The position numbers were made by a program, and so were the translations under genes. The notes beneath the pieces are model-generated. The model worked only from the letters and a program-made list of their open reading frames with translations, did not search any database and was not told the DNA's origin. From Pseudomonadota bacterium (GTDB lineage Bacteria; Pseudomonadota; Gammaproteobacteria; Steroidobacterales; Steroidobacteraceae), in contig JANYAE010000067.1 in NCBI GenBank assembly GCA_025355105.1, positions 1 through 59,211 of the forward strand: DNA of 59,211 bases. Direction: 5' to 3'. Below are positions 26,675 through 37,853 of the stretch, piece by piece (the stretch's first letter is position 1; each line of letters opens with the position of its first letter).

Positions 26675-27249
26675 TTGCCGGTCCTCGCCTCGTACGCGCG
26701 GATCGCATCCTGCTGCGACAGCAGGTAGCCGGTCTCGTCGACGCCGTTCAGCAGGCAGACGCGCGCGAAGGCCTCGACCGGAAACTCCACCTGCCGCCCG
26801 TCCGGCAGCGCGAGCGTGCGCTGCTCGAGGTCGATCGTCACCTCGACGCCCGGGTGCTCGACCAGCCAGCCGTGCGTCCGCTCGTCGACGACGATCGGCA
26901 GCAGGCCGTTCTTCAAGCTGTTGTTCTTGAAGATGTCGGCGATCTCGGTGCTGACGACGGCGCGAAAGCCGTAGTCGTAGAGGCCCCACGGCGCATGCTC
27001 GCGCGAGGAGCCGCAGCCGATGTTGCGGCCAGCGACCAGCACCTGGCAGCCGACCGCCTCGGCGCGGTTGAGGACGAAGTCCGCGATCGGCCGGCCCGCG
27101 CCGTCGTAGCGCCAGTCGGCGAACAGGTGCGCGCCGAGACCCTCGCGGGTGGTGGTCGTCAGGAAGCGCGCCGGCATGATCTGGTCGGTGTCGATGTTGG
27201 TGCCCGGCATGACGACCGTGCGCGAACGAATGATGCGGATCGGGTCCAT
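26671..27249 (-). CDS. leuD: 3-isopropylmalate dehydratase small subunit
   Basis: 192 residues. Typical signatures: [62 protein letters not shown]. It completes the isomerase active site with LeuC, converting 2- to 3-isopropylmalate. The gene starts 17 bp after the leuC stop and overlaps leuB. Confidence 0.97.
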   Translation of the reverse strand: MDPIRIIRSRTVVMPGTNIDTDQIMPARFLTTTTREGLGAHLFADWRYDGAGRPIADFVLNRAEAVGCQVLVAGRNIGCGSSREHAPWGLYDYGFRAVVSTEIADIFKNNSLKNGLLPIVVDERTHGWLVEHPGVEVTIDLEQRTLALPDGRQVEFPVEAFARVCLLNGVDETGYLLSQQDAIRAYEARTGK

Positions 27250-27266
27250 TCAGTGCGTCCTTCGCG

Positions 27267-28666
27267 TCAGGCCAGCAACTCGCGCGGATCGGCGATCCGG
27301 CCGGCGATCGCCGCGGCCGCGGCGGTGATTGGACTCGCGAGCAGGGTGCGCGCGCCGACGCCCTGCCGGCCCTCGAAGTTGCGGTTGCTGGTGCTGACGC
27401 AGTAGGCGCCGCGCGCCACCAGGTCGCCGTTCATGCCGAGGCACATCGAGCAGCCGGACTCGCGCCACTCGGCACCGGCCTCGATGAAGACGCGGTCGAG
27501 GCCCTCGCGCTCGGCCTCGCGCTTGATGCGCTGCGAGCCGGGCACGATCAGCAGCGTGACGCCCTTGGCCGTGTGCCGACCCTTCAGCACCGTCGCGGCG
27601 GCGCGCAGGTCCGAGAGCCGCGCGTTGGTGCAGCTGCCGATGAACACCGTGTTGATCTCCTGGCCGAGCATCCGCTGGCCGGCCTCGAGGCCCATGTACT
27701 CCAGCGCCTTGGCGTGGATCAGATCGCCCGGGCGCTGCGGGATCAACTCGTCGATCGCCACCGACATGCCGGGGTTGGTGCCGTAGGTGATCATCGGCGC
27801 CAGCCCGGCGGCGTCGATATCGATCTCGCGGTCGAAGCGCGCGCCCGGGTCGGTGACCAGCCCGCGCCAGCCGGCGACGGCCTCATCCCAGGCGGCGCCG
27901 GCCGGGGCCCGCGGCCGGCCCTTCAAGTAGGCGAAGGTGATCTCATCCGGCGCGACCAGCCCGGCGCGCGCGCCGGCCTCGATCGACATGTTGCAGACCG
28001 TCATGCGCTCGTCCATCGACAGCGCGCGAATGGTGCTGCCGCGGAACTCGAGCACCGAACCGGTGCCGCCGGCGACGCCGAGGCGCTGGATGATCGCGAG
28101 CACCAGGTCCTTGGCGGTGACGCCGGCGCCGAGCGCGCCCTCGACGTTGACCGCCAGCGTGCGCGCCTTGCGCTGCAGCAGGCACTGCGTCGCCAGCACC
28201 TGGCCGACCTCGGTCGTGCCGATGCCGAAGGCCAGCGCGCCGAAGGCGCCGTGCGTGCTCGTGTGGCTGTCGCCGCAGACGATCGTCTTGCCGGGCTGGG
28301 TCAGGCCGAGTTCCGGGCCGATGATGTGGACGATGCCGCGGTCCGGGTGCTGGATGCCGAGCAGCTCGACGCCGAACTCGGCACAGTTCTTCTCGAACTC
28401 GCGCACCTGGCGGGCCGCGCTCTCGAGCCGGATCGGCACCCGGCCGTAGAGCTCGTCGGCGACCGTCGGCGTCGAGTGGTCCATGGTGCCGACGGTGCGG
28501 TCCGGGCGGCGCACCGGCAGGCCGCGGCCGCGCAGCACCGCGAAGGCCTGCGGCGTCGTCACCTCGTGCGTCAGGTGCAGGTCCACGTACAGCGTCGCCG
28601 GCGTCTCGGCGGTCTCGGCGACCACCTCGTGGGCGCGCCACAGCTTCTCGAACAGCGTCGTCGCCG

Positions 28667-28670
<4 letters not shown>
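27267..28670 (-). CDS. leuC: 3-isopropylmalate dehydratase large subunit
   Basis: 467 residues, aconitase family. It has [50 protein letters not shown], and the three [4Fe-4S] cysteines in [18 protein letters not shown] and [15 protein letters not shown]. The ATG overlaps the leuA stop (ATGA). It works with LeuD in the second step of leucine synthesis. Confidence 0.97.
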
Positions 28671-30253
<1,583 letters not shown>

Positions 30254-30274
30254 GGCGGCGGTCTCCGGAGGGGG

Positions 30275-31267
30275 CTAGCGACCCTGTTCCAGCCAGGGCA
30301 TGCGGGCGCGCAGCGCGCGACCGACCTTCTCGATCGGGTGCTTGAGGTCCTTGTTGAGCAGCTTGGTGTACTTCTTCTTGCCGCTCTTGTTCTCGCGGAT
30401 CCACTGGCGCGCGAACTTGCCGGACTGGATCTCCTTGAGGATCTTCTTCATCTCGGCCTTGGTCGAGCGCGTGACGATGCGCGGGCCACGCGTCAGGTCG
30501 CCGTACTTGGCGGTCTCGGAGATGAACTGGTGCATCTTGGCGAGGCCGCCCTCGTGCAGCAGGTCGACGATCAGCTTGAGCTCGTGCAGGCACTCGTAGT
30601 ACGCCGCCTCCGGCTTGTAGCCGGCCTCGGTCAGCGTCTCGAAGCCGCGCACCACCAGTTCGGTCGCGCCGCCGCACAGCACCACCTGCTCGCCGAACAG
30701 ATCGGTGACGGTCTCTTCCTCGAAGGTCGTCTCGAGCACGCCGCCGCGCGTGCCGCCGATGCCGTGGGCGTAGGCCAGCGCCTTTTGCTTGGCGCGGCGG
30801 GTCGCGTTCTGCGCCACGGCGATCAGGCAGGGCACGCCGCGGCCCTGCTGGTACTGGCGACGCACCAGGTCACCGGGGCCCTTCGGCGCGATCAGCACGA
30901 CGTCGAGGTCCTTGCGCGGCTTGATCTGCTTGAAGTGGACGTTGAAGCCGTGCGCGAACAGCAGCGTCGCGCCCTTGGCGAGGTTCGCCTTGATCTCGGC
31001 GTACACCGCCGGCTGGCTGAGGTCCGGGGTCAGCAGCGCGACCAGCGCCGCGCCCTTGACCGCGGCGGCCGGCTCGGCGACCCGCAGGCCGTCCTTCTGC
31101 GCCTTCTTCCAGCTCGCGCCGCTGCGGCGCAGGCCGACCACCACGTCGTAGCCGCTGTCCTTGAGGTTCAGCGCGTGCGCGCGGCCCTGGCTGCCGTAGC
31201 CGAGGATGGCAATGGTCGCGCCCTTGAGCGCCTTCTGGTCCACATCTTTCGCCGAGTAAATCCGCAT
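30275..31267 (-). CDS. ilvC: Ketol-acid reductoisomerase, class I
   Basis: 330 residues, the short class I form. The N-terminal Rossmann motif is [21 protein letters not shown]; the knotted C-terminal part has [64 protein letters not shown] and [17 protein letters not shown], with metal-binding Glu/Asp. NADPH-dependent step of valine/isoleucine synthesis, also feeding leucine. GGAGA lies seven bases before the ATG. It heads the operon ilvC-leuA-leuC-leuD-leuB behind the leucine attenuator. Confidence 0.97.
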   Translation of the reverse strand: MRIYSAKDVDQKALKGATIAILGYGSQGRAHALNLKDSGYDVVVGLRRSGASWKKAQKDGLRVAEPAAAVKGAALVALLTPDLSQPAVYAEIKANLAKGATLLFAHGFNVHFKQIKPRKDLDVVLIAPKGPGDLVRRQYQQGRGVPCLIAVAQNATRRAKQKALAYAHGIGGTRGGVLETTFEEETVTDLFGEQVVLCGGATELVVRGFETLTEAGYKPEAAYYECLHELKLIVDLLHEGGLAKMHQFISETAKYGDLTRGPRIVTRSTKAEMKKILKEIQSGKFARQWIRENKSGKKKYTKLLNKDLKHPIEKVGRALRARMPWLEQGR

Positions 31268-31300
31268 GAGCTGTCTCCGGGAGCAAATTGGAAAAGAGCC

Positions 31301-31339
31301 AAAAGAAAACCCCGCCTCGGGCGGTGCCGGTGCGGGGTT
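31301..31339 (-). terminator. Attenuator terminator of the ilvC-leu operon
   Basis: On the minus strand AACCCCGC (31339-31332) pairs with GCGGGGTT (31315-31308) across a 16-base loop, followed by TTCTTTT. It sits 33 bases before the ilvC ATG, after the leader peptide. A competing antiterminator exists: GGTGCGGG (31383-31376, end of the leader-peptide coding region) is exactly complementary to CCCGCACC (31336-31329), which overlaps the terminator's first arm. Confidence 0.9.
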
Positions 31340-31363
31340 CCTGTTGTACGTGGTGACCTGTCG

Positions 31364-31474
31364 TCAGCCGTGGATCCCGCACCTCGTCGTGCGAAGGAGC
31401 AGGCCCGCAAGCAGCAGCGGCCGCAGCGCGGCAGGCGTCAAAGCGGCGGGGCAGGGCAGACGGTCGACGGTCAT
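31364..31474 (-). CDS. leuL: Leucine leader peptide of the ilvC-leuACDB attenuator
   Basis: A 36-codon frame with nine leucines: residues 6, 12, 17, 20-22 and 25-27, the last six as LLLAGLLL. It ends 24 bases before the terminator hairpin. The segment CGCAC just after the final Leu codons can pair with GTGCG, part of the antiterminator arm, so a ribosome stalled on Leu codons would free GTGCGGG to block the terminator. This is the classical 1:2 / 2:3 / 3:4 arrangement. The ATG at 31474 lacks a clear ribosome-binding site; an in-frame ATG a little upstream lies inside the predicted promoter and is less likely. Confidence 0.82.
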   Translation of the reverse strand: MTVDRLPCPAALTPAALRPLLLAGLLLRTTRCGIHG

Positions 31475-31503
31475 TGGGGATCGCGCTTTCAAGTAACTTT
31501 CGG

Positions 31504-31533
31504 ATGTCAGCATAGCCGCGTCGGCCTTGTCAA
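31504..31533 (-). promoter_or_regulatory. Predicted promoter of the ilvC-leu operon
   Basis: A perfect TTGACA (31533-31528, minus strand) is followed after 18 bp by TGACAT (31509-31504). An alternative TATGCT sits at 13 bp, too close. A start near 31497 would give a leader of about 230 bases holding the peptide and attenuator. Confidence 0.55.
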
Positions 31534-31589
31534 CGTGGGGAGCGCGGGTCGACACTGACGCGGTCCCGTGCGTTTCGAACCGAGGTCCC

Positions 31590-33002
31590 GTGCCGCCGCC
31601 TGAACCTGACGCCGCCGAGCCGGTCCGCCTGCTGTGGCTGGTGCGCGAGCAGGATGCTGACGGCTGGACCGCGCGCCTGCCGGCCGCGGAGCAGGCCGGC
31701 GCCCTGGCCTGGGCCGCTGCCCACGGCTTTCGCGGCGAGCGCGGCCGCGCGCTCTCGCTGCCGCAAGCCGGCGGCCGCATCGCCGGCGCCGCGCTCGGGG
31801 TCGGCCGGCTCGGCGCGCTCGCGGAGCTGACGCCGTCGCACCTGCTGGCAGGTCCTGACCGGCTGCCGGCCGGCCGCTACCGGCTGGCCGACGTGCTGCC
31901 GGCCGGCGCGGCAACCCAGGCGGCGCTCGGCTGGGCGCTCGGCCGCTATCGCTTCGAGCGCTACCGGCGCCCGGCCGCGGCCACCGCGCCGACCCTCGAG
32001 CTGCCGGCCAACGCCGACGCCGAGCACGTGCGGCGGGTGGCGGAGGCCGATGCGCTGGCCCGCGACCTGATCAATACGCCGGCCGCGGACTTGGGTCCCG
32101 CCGAGCTCGCCGCGGCGGTGGCCGCGGTCGCGCGTCGCTACGGCGCCGAGTACCGCGAGGTCGTCGGCGAGGCGCTGCTCGCGGCGCGCTTCCCCGCGAT
32201 CCACGCCGTCGGCCGGGCCGCGGCGCGCGCGCCGCGGCTGGTCGAGCTCCTGCACGGCAGCGCCGGCCCGCGCATCACGCTGGTCGGCAAGGGCGTCTGC
32301 TTCGACAGCGGCGGGCTGGACCTCAAGACCGCCGGCGGCATGGCGCTCATGAAGAAGGACATGGGCGGGGCCGCCTGCGCGCTGGCACTCGCGCAGCTGG
32401 TGCTCGACGCGCGGCTGCCGGTGCGACTGCGGCTGATCGTGCCGGCGGTTGAGAACAGCATTTCCGGCGACGCCTACCGGCCAGGCGACGTGCTCGCGAC
32501 GCGCGCCGGCCAGAGCGTCGAAGTCACCAACACCGACGCCGAGGGGCGCCTGGTGCTCGCCGACGCGCTGGCGCTGGCCTGCGAGGAGCGGCCGGACCTC
32601 CTGGTCGACCTCGCGACGCTGACCGGCGCCGCGCGCGTCGCGCTCGGGCCGGAGTTGCCGGCGCTGTACGCGAGCGACGACTCGCTCGCCGCCGAACTCG
32701 CGGCCCACGGCCGCGCCAGCGGTGACCCGCTGTGGCCGATGCCGCTGTGGACGGCCTACGAGGATGAGCTCAGCTCGAAGGTGGCCGACGTCGCCAACGC
32801 CTCGGCCTCCGGCTTCGCGGGCTCGGTGACGGCGGCGCTGTTCCTCAGGCGTTTCGTCACCGAGCCGACGCCGTGGCTGCACGTCGACCTCTACGCCTGG
32901 AACGGCAAGGAGCGGCCGGGCCGGCCGGTCGGCGGCGAGGCGCAGGCGGTGCGTGCGCTCTACGCGCTGCTGCTGGCCCGCTACCGCGGCGCCGGGCCGT
33001 GA
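31590..33002 (+). CDS. Leucyl aminopeptidase family protein (M17)
   Basis: 470 residues from a GTG with GAGG four bases upstream; a TTG at 31527 in the same frame lies within the divergent ilvC promoter and is unlikely. The N-terminal domain is divergent. The C-terminal catalytic domain has VGKGVCFDSGGLDLKTAGGMALMKKDMGGA (metal Lys/Asp), VENSISGDAYRPGDVLATRAGQSVEVTNTDAEGRLVLADAL (metal Asp/Glu and active-site Arg), and LVDLATLTGAARVALG. A dimetal cytosolic aminopeptidase; this divergent subgroup is usually annotated only as 'leucyl aminopeptidase family'. The stop overlaps the next gene (GTGA). Confidence 0.9.
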   Translation: MPPPEPDAAEPVRLLWLVREQDADGWTARLPAAEQAGALAWAAAHGFRGERGRALSLPQAGGRIAGAALGVGRLGALAELTPSHLLAGPDRLPAGRYRLADVLPAGAATQAALGWALGRYRFERYRRPAAATAPTLELPANADAEHVRRVAEADALARDLINTPAADLGPAELAAAVAAVARRYGAEYREVVGEALLAARFPAIHAVGRAAARAPRLVELLHGSAGPRITLVGKGVCFDSGGLDLKTAGGMALMKKDMGGAACALALAQLVLDARLPVRLRLIVPAVENSISGDAYRPGDVLATRAGQSVEVTNTDAEGRLVLADALALACEERPDLLVDLATLTGAARVALGPELPALYASDDSLAAELAAHGRASGDPLWPMPLWTAYEDELSSKVADVANASASGFAGSVTAALFLRRFVTEPTPWLHVDLYAWNGKERPGRPVGGEAQAVRALYALLLARYRGAGP

Positions 33003-33880
33003 GCCAGCTCGCGCCCCGCGACCTCAGCTTCCTGCTGCTGATCAACCTGATCTGGGGCTTCAACCTGATCGCCGCCAAGGTCGGGGTGCAGCAGTTCCCG
33101 CCGATGTTCTTCACGGCGCTGCGCTTCACGCTGCTGTCGGCCTGCCTGCTGCCGTTTCTGCGCTGGCACCCGGGGCGCATGCTGGCGCTGCTGCTCGCGG
33201 CGGTGCTGTCCGGCGGACTGCAATTCGCGCTGCTGTTCAGCGGCCTGCGCCTGACCCGTCACGTCGGCTCGGTGGCGATCGCGACCCAGCTCGGCGTGCC
33301 GTTCACGACGCTGATGTCGGTGCTCTTTCTCGGCGAGCTGATCCACTGGCGGCGGCGGCTCGGCATCGTGCTGGCCTTCGCCGGGGTCGCGGTGATCGCC
33401 GTGCAGGCGGACGTATTCAGCGACCGCGCCGGCCTCGCGCTGGTGGTCGCCTCGGCGCTCGCGAGCTCGATCGGTCTCGTCGCCGTCAAGCGGCTCGGCG
33501 AGGCGATCCGGCCGCTCGAGCTGCAGGCCTGGTTCGCCGTGTCCGGCGCGCCGCTGCTGTGGCTGTTGTCGCTGTGGCTCGAGAGCGGGCAGGCTGCGGC
33601 GGTGGCCAACGCCGATCCGCGTGCCTGGGGCGCGCTGCTGTTCACGGTGGTCGCCTCGAGCCTCGTCGCGCACACCGGCTTTTACTGGCTGATCAGCCGC
33701 TATCCGGTGTCGGCGGTGTCGCCGCTGACGACGCTGTCGCCGGTGTTCTCGGTGGCGCTCGGCGTGCTGCTGCTCGGCGATGCGCTGACGCCGCGGATCC
33801 TGCTCGGCGGTGCGCTGACGCTGGTCGGCGTGGTGATCATCGCGCGCCGTGACCCGAGCGCGGTGGACACCGGCACCTAG
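32999..33880 (+). CDS. EamA-family (DMT) transporter
   Basis: 293 residues with ten hydrophobic helices in two EamA repeats: LLLINLIWGFNLIAAKVG at the start, ALRFTLLSACLLPFL, ATQLGVPFTTLMSVLFLGELI, and in the second half LLFTVVASSLVAHTGFYWLI and TLSPVFSVALGVLLLGDAL. It is an inner-membrane drug/metabolite exporter, often for amino acids or metabolites. The GTG start overlaps the aminopeptidase stop, so the pair is translationally coupled. Being next to branched-chain genes it might export amino acids, which is speculation. Confidence 0.9.
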   Translation: MSQLAPRDLSFLLLINLIWGFNLIAAKVGVQQFPPMFFTALRFTLLSACLLPFLRWHPGRMLALLLAAVLSGGLQFALLFSGLRLTRHVGSVAIATQLGVPFTTLMSVLFLGELIHWRRRLGIVLAFAGVAVIAVQADVFSDRAGLALVVASALASSIGLVAVKRLGEAIRPLELQAWFAVSGAPLLWLLSLWLESGQAAAVANADPRAWGALLFTVVASSLVAHTGFYWLISRYPVSAVSPLTTLSPVFSVALGVLLLGDALTPRILLGGALTLVGVVIIARRDPSAVDTGT

Positions 33881-33919
33881 CGCCGCGGGCAGGCTGCCCC
33901 GCGCCGCCTGACCACCGCC

Positions 33920-35638
33920 ATGCCCCGCAAGAAATCTGTCAACGACCCGCGTGCCTACTCCCGCCTCGTCACCGAGGGCGTCAAGCAGTCGCCGAGCCGC
34001 GCGATGCTGCGCGCGGTCGGCTACGTCGACGCCGACTTCGAGAAGCCCTCGATCGGCATCGCCAGCACCTGGTCGAACATCACGCCGTGCAACGTGCACC
34101 TCGACGGGCTGGCGACGGCCGCCGCGGCGGCGGCCGACGGCGCCGGCGGCAAGAGCCGGATCTTCAATACCATCACGGTCTCCGACGGCATCTCGATGGG
34201 CACGCCGGGGATGCGCTACTCGCTGGTATCGCGCGAGGTGATCGCCGACTCGATCGAGACGGTCAGCGGTGCGCAGGGCTTCGACGGCCTGGTCGCGATC
34301 GGCGGCTGCGACAAGAACATGCCCGGCTGCCTGATGGCGATCGCGCGCCTGAACCGGCCGGCGGTGTTCGTCTACGGCGGCACCATTCGCCCCGGCGCGC
34401 GGCGCCGCGACATCGTCGCGGTGTTCGAGGCGGTCGGCGGCCACGCCGCCGGACGCGTCTCCGACGCCGAGCTGCACGAGGTGGAGTGCACCGCGATCCC
34501 GGGCGCCGGCAGCTGCGGCGGCATGTACACCGCCAACACGATGGCCTCGGCGATCGAGGCGCTCGGCATGAGCCTGCCGGACAGCTCGGCGCAGGAAGCG
34601 GTGTCGGCCACCAAGCTCGAGGACTGCCGGCGCGCCGGCGCGGCGGCGGTGCGGCTCGTCAAGGCCGGCATCCGGCCGTCCGACATCCTGACGCGCAAGG
34701 CCTTCGAGAACGCCATCACCACCGTGATCGCGCTCGGCGGCTCGACCAACGCGGTGCTGCACCTGCTCGCGATCGCGCACTCGGCGCGCGTGCGCCTCAC
34801 GCTCGACGATTTCACCCGCATCGGCCGGCGCGTGCCGGTGCTCGCGGACCTGAAGCCGAGCGGCAAGTACCTGATGAGCGAGCTGATCGCGATCGGCGGC
34901 ATCCGGCCGCTGATGAAGCGACTGCTCGCCGCGGGCCTGCTGCACGGCGAGTGCCTGACGGTCAGCGGCCTGACCATGGCCGAGAGCCTGGCGAGCGCGC
35001 CGGACTACCCGGCCGGCCAGGAGATCGTGCGCGACCTCAGCCGGCCGCTGAAGGCCGACAGCCACCTGGTGATTCTGTACGGCAACCTCGCGCCGGACGG
35101 CGCGGTCGCCAAGATCAGTGGCAAGGAGGGCCTGCACTTCGAGGGCCAGGCGCGGGTCTTCGACTCGGAGGAGGCGAGCCTGCAGGCGATCCTCGACGGC
35201 ACGGTCGGCACGGGTGACGTGGTGGTGATCCGCTACGAGGGGCCGAAGGGCGGACCGGGCATGCGCGAGATGCTGAGCCCGACCGGCGCGATCATGGGCA
35301 AGGGCCTCGGCGCCGAGGTCGCGCTGATCACCGACGGCCGCTTCTCCGGCGGCAGCCACGGCTTCGTCGTCGGCCACGTCTCGCCGGAGGCCGCGGTCGG
35401 CGGCCCGCTGGCGCTGGTGCGCGATGGCGACCGGATCAGCATCGATGCGCGGCGGCGCGAACTCCGCCTCGCGGTCAGCGCGGCCGAGTTGAAGCGCCGC
35501 GCCAAGGCGTGGCGCGCGCCGAAGCCCTTCGCCGACCGCGGCGTGCTTGCCAAGTACGCGCGCGAGGTCACGAGCGCGTCGCTCGGCGCGGTCACCGACC
35601 CGGCGGTTCCGGCCAAAGGCGCGCGCCGCGGGCGCTGA
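33920..35638 (+). CDS. ilvD: Dihydroxy-acid dehydratase
   Basis: 572 residues, the type with a [2Fe-2S] cluster. Cysteines are in [37 protein letters not shown] and [26 protein letters not shown]. Later signatures: [110 protein letters not shown]. It dehydrates dihydroxyvalerate to ketoisovalerate, the substrate of LeuA. It lies 39 bp after the EamA gene, so it is outside the attenuated operon. Confidence 0.97.
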   Translation: MPRKKSVNDPRAYSRLVTEGVKQSPSRAMLRAVGYVDADFEKPSIGIASTWSNITPCNVHLDGLATAAAAAADGAGGKSRIFNTITVSDGISMGTPGMRYSLVSREVIADSIETVSGAQGFDGLVAIGGCDKNMPGCLMAIARLNRPAVFVYGGTIRPGARRRDIVAVFEAVGGHAAGRVSDAELHEVECTAIPGAGSCGGMYTANTMASAIEALGMSLPDSSAQEAVSATKLEDCRRAGAAAVRLVKAGIRPSDILTRKAFENAITTVIALGGSTNAVLHLLAIAHSARVRLTLDDFTRIGRRVPVLADLKPSGKYLMSELIAIGGIRPLMKRLLAAGLLHGECLTVSGLTMAESLASAPDYPAGQEIVRDLSRPLKADSHLVILYGNLAPDGAVAKISGKEGLHFEGQARVFDSEEASLQAILDGTVGTGDVVVIRYEGPKGGPGMREMLSPTGAIMGKGLGAEVALITDGRFSGGSHGFVVGHVSPEAAVGGPLALVRDGDRISIDARRRELRLAVSAAELKRRAKAWRAPKPFADRGVLAKYAREVTSASLGAVTDPAVPAKGARRGR

Positions 35639-35945
35639 ACGTGATCGCGGCGCACTGGCAAGCCTGCCGACGGATACTTGACAAGCGCGGGCTTTCCCGT
35701 ACCCGGTGCGAGACGCGCGTCCTTGCACTGCGACCTGACAATCAGGCTTGCAGACCCGCGCGTCTGGCGTTATCGTCCGGACGCGTCGGCGGGGTGGGCG
35801 CATTCGGTAGCGCTCGCATTACGTTTGTGCACACGATTTGACAGAGTCCGACAACGGTCGGCGGGTCCTGTCCCACAGCGGGGTCCGGTAGGACCTCACC
35901 GTGACGGGTCTCGGTGAGATTCGGGAGATAGGGGCTCCCTGCTAC
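35639..35945. other. Regulatory intergenic region upstream of tonB
   Basis: 307 bp with no gene. It holds the predicted tonB promoter (35748-35776), a TTGACA at 35678-35683 without a matching -10, an 8-bp palindrome TGTGCACA near 35826-35833, and a hairpin CTCACCG (35895-35901) / CGGTGAG (35912-35918) in the 5' leader. An in-frame GTG at 35901 lies in that hairpin and is not the preferred tonB start. Confidence 0.45.
35748..35776 (+). promoter_or_regulatory. Predicted promoter of the tonB-exbBDD block
   Basis: TTGCAG (35748-35753), 17-bp spacer, TATCGT (35771-35776). The palindrome TGTGCACA about 50 bp downstream could be a repressor site. I see no clear Fur box. Confidence 0.5.
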
Positions 35946-36569
35946 ATGGGCAAAACGCAGAAGTTTTCGCGTCATGCGATGGTCGGCATATTCGTCATCG
36001 GCGTCCATGTGCTGATGATCATCGGCTTGATCATCGGGACGGCGATCAAATACGTCCCGCAGTTGACCGAGATGATCGAGTCCAAGCTCATCCAGCATGA
36101 GCAGGAAGAGAAGCCGAAGGAGCCGCCGCCGCCGCCGCCGGACTTCAAGCCGCCGCCGGTGCAGACGCCGCTGGTCGACCTGCCGATCGTGATCGGTCCG
36201 CCGCCGCCGGCCGCGATCGTGCGCCCGGTCGAGCAGCCGAAGGCGGAGCCGGTCAAGGCCGCGCCGCTTCCGATCACGCCGGTGCGCGTCGCCAAGGGCG
36301 TCAGCCTCGGTGACCGCTGCGAGCCTTACTACCCGTCCGCGTCGCGCCGCCTGAGCGAGGAAGGCTCGGTGGTGCTGCTCGTGTACGTGTCGGCCGAAGG
36401 CAAGGCCGCCGAGACCAAGGTCGAGACCTCGAGCGGCATCCAGCGCCTCGACGAGGCCGCCGAGAAGTGCATCAAGGCCCAGGGCAAGATCTTCGAGCCG
36501 CAAAAGGTCGGCAACGAGGCCGTGGGCTCGTGGCAGCGCATGAAGTGGACCTGGCGCCTGTCGTCCTGA
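35946..36569 (+). CDS. tonB: TonB energy-transducing protein
   Basis: 207 residues. One N-terminal membrane helix (MVGIFVIGVHVLMIIGLIIGTA) is followed by a charged stretch (ESKLIQHEQEEKPKE), a Pro-rich spacer (PPPPPPDFKPPPVQTP) and a C-terminal TonB domain: PYYPSASRRLSEEGSVVLLVYVSAEGKAAETKVETSSGIQRLDEAAEKC, then WQRMKWTWRLSS. It transmits proton-motive energy from ExbB/ExbD to outer-membrane receptors. It heads tonB-exbB-exbD1-exbD2, the order described in Xanthomonas. ATG 35946 keeps the standard topology; its ribosome-binding site is weak. Confidence 0.93.
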   Translation: MGKTQKFSRHAMVGIFVIGVHVLMIIGLIIGTAIKYVPQLTEMIESKLIQHEQEEKPKEPPPPPPDFKPPPVQTPLVDLPIVIGPPPPAAIVRPVEQPKAEPVKAAPLPITPVRVAKGVSLGDRCEPYYPSASRRLSEEGSVVLLVYVSAEGKAAETKVETSSGIQRLDEAAEKCIKAQGKIFEPQKVGNEAVGSWQRMKWTWRLSS

Positions 36570-36630
36570 TCACCAATGTTGCAAGTTCCTTTTACCCATT
36601 CTTCAAGACTCACTGTAGAGGGCATTGACC

Positions 36631-37371
36631 ATGGCTGACGCATCAGCACTCGACAATCCGTATGGTATTGCAGCGCTCTGGACCACCAGCGGCGCCGTCG
36701 GCAGGGGCGTGTTCATCATCCTCGCGGTCATGTCCCTCTATTCGTGGTACGTGATCATCACGAAGGTGCTCGACCAGGCGGCGCTGCGCAAGTACGCGCT
36801 CGCGGCGGAAAAGGACTTCTGGGCGGCGTCGAACCTGCAGGACGGCCTGGCCCGCCTCAAGGGTGGCGACGACAACGCGTTTCGCGGCATCGCCTCGGAC
36901 GGCCTGCAGTCGCTTGAGCACCACGAGCGCAACAAGGGTCGCCTGACCGAGAACATCGACCTGCACGACTGGATCTCCAGCCACCTGCAGCGTCGCGTCG
37001 ACCTGATCCAGAGCGACCTGTCGAGCGGCATGTCGGTGCTCGCCTCGGTCGGCTCGACCGCGCCCTTCGTCGGTCTGTTCGGCACGGTGTGGGGCATCTA
37101 CAACGCGCTGATCTCGATCGGCATCTCCGGCCAGGCCTCGATCGACAAGGTCGCGGGTCCGGTCGGCGAGGCGCTGATCATGACGGCCATGGGCCTCGCG
37201 GTCGCGGTGCCGGCGGTGCTCGGCTTCAACTGGCTGACGCGCCGCAACAAGTTCATCCTCGAGCGCGTCAACTACTTCGCGCATGACCTGCACCAGGCGC
37301 TGCTGTCCGGCGCCCGCGTGACGATGAAGTCGGCGCAGCCGGCTGCACCGGCCGCGGCGGTCAAGAAGTAA
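36631..37371 (+). CDS. exbB: ExbB-type MotA/TolQ/ExbB proton channel protein
   Basis: 246 residues from ATG 36631 with GAGGG upstream. Helix 1 is VFIILAVMSLYSWYVIITKV; the large cytoplasmic loop contains LQRRVDLIQSDLSSGMSVLASVGSTAPFVGLFGTVWGIYNAL, the family hallmark; helix 3 is EALIMTAMGLAVAVPAVLGFNWLTRRN. It forms the inner-membrane pentamer that harvests the proton gradient for TonB. 61 bp after tonB. Confidence 0.95.
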   Translation: MADASALDNPYGIAALWTTSGAVGRGVFIILAVMSLYSWYVIITKVLDQAALRKYALAAEKDFWAASNLQDGLARLKGGDDNAFRGIASDGLQSLEHHERNKGRLTENIDLHDWISSHLQRRVDLIQSDLSSGMSVLASVGSTAPFVGLFGTVWGIYNALISIGISGQASIDKVAGPVGEALIMTAMGLAVAVPAVLGFNWLTRRNKFILERVNYFAHDLHQALLSGARVTMKSAQPAAPAAAVKK

Positions 37372-37408
37372 GGTCCCAGGCTAAAGACGCAGACGAGGAG
37401 CACAGAAC

Positions 37409-37828
37409 ATGGCCGGCGGTGGCGGACCAATTCCTGAAGGCGAATACAACTCTGAGATCAACGTTGTACCGCTCGTCGACGTCATGCTCGTGCTCCTCAT
37501 CATCTTCATCATCACGGTCCCCGTGGCGACGAAGGCGGTCAGGGTCAACCTGCCGACCAACTTCAACCAGCCGACCGAGACCAAGCCCGAGAACATCAAC
37601 ATCTCGGTGACCTTCGACGGCCAGGTCTACTGGAACGACAACCCGGCCAACCTCGACAAGCTGGCCGAGATGGCGCGCACCGAAGCCGTGAAGGACCCGC
37701 AGCCGGAGGTGCACATCCGCGCCGACAAGCGGGTGCCTTACTCCTTCGTCGGCGACGTGCTGACGACCCTGCAGCGGAACTATCTGCTGAAGGTCGCCTT
37801 CATCGCCGAGCCGCCGCACCAGGACTGA
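37409..37828 (+). CDS. exbD: ExbD-type biopolymer transport protein, first copy
   Basis: 139 residues with a single N-terminal helix containing the essential Asp: INVVPLVDVMLVLLIIFIITVPVATKAV. The periplasmic part (VNLPTNFNQPTETKPENINISVTFDGQVYWN, PEVHIRADKRVPYSFVGDVLTTLQRNYLLKVAFI) is the usual ExbD/TolR domain. It partners ExbB. GAGGAG upstream; 37 bp after exbB. Confidence 0.95.
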   Translation: MAGGGGPIPEGEYNSEINVVPLVDVMLVLLIIFIITVPVATKAVRVNLPTNFNQPTETKPENINISVTFDGQVYWNDNPANLDKLAEMARTEAVKDPQPEVHIRADKRVPYSFVGDVLTTLQRNYLLKVAFIAEPPHQD

Positions 37829-37853
37829 CCGACAACCTTCGGAGCATTACGCG

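Noticed and set aside
32981..35803. A 940-residue open frame on the minus strand across the EamA and ilvD genes
   Set aside because: Shadow frame; arises because stop codons are rare at this GC content.
35901..35945. GTG at 35901 as the tonB start
   Set aside because: It falls in a 5'-leader hairpin and would put 15 extra residues before the standard short cytoplasmic N-terminus; ATG 35946 fits TonB topology better.
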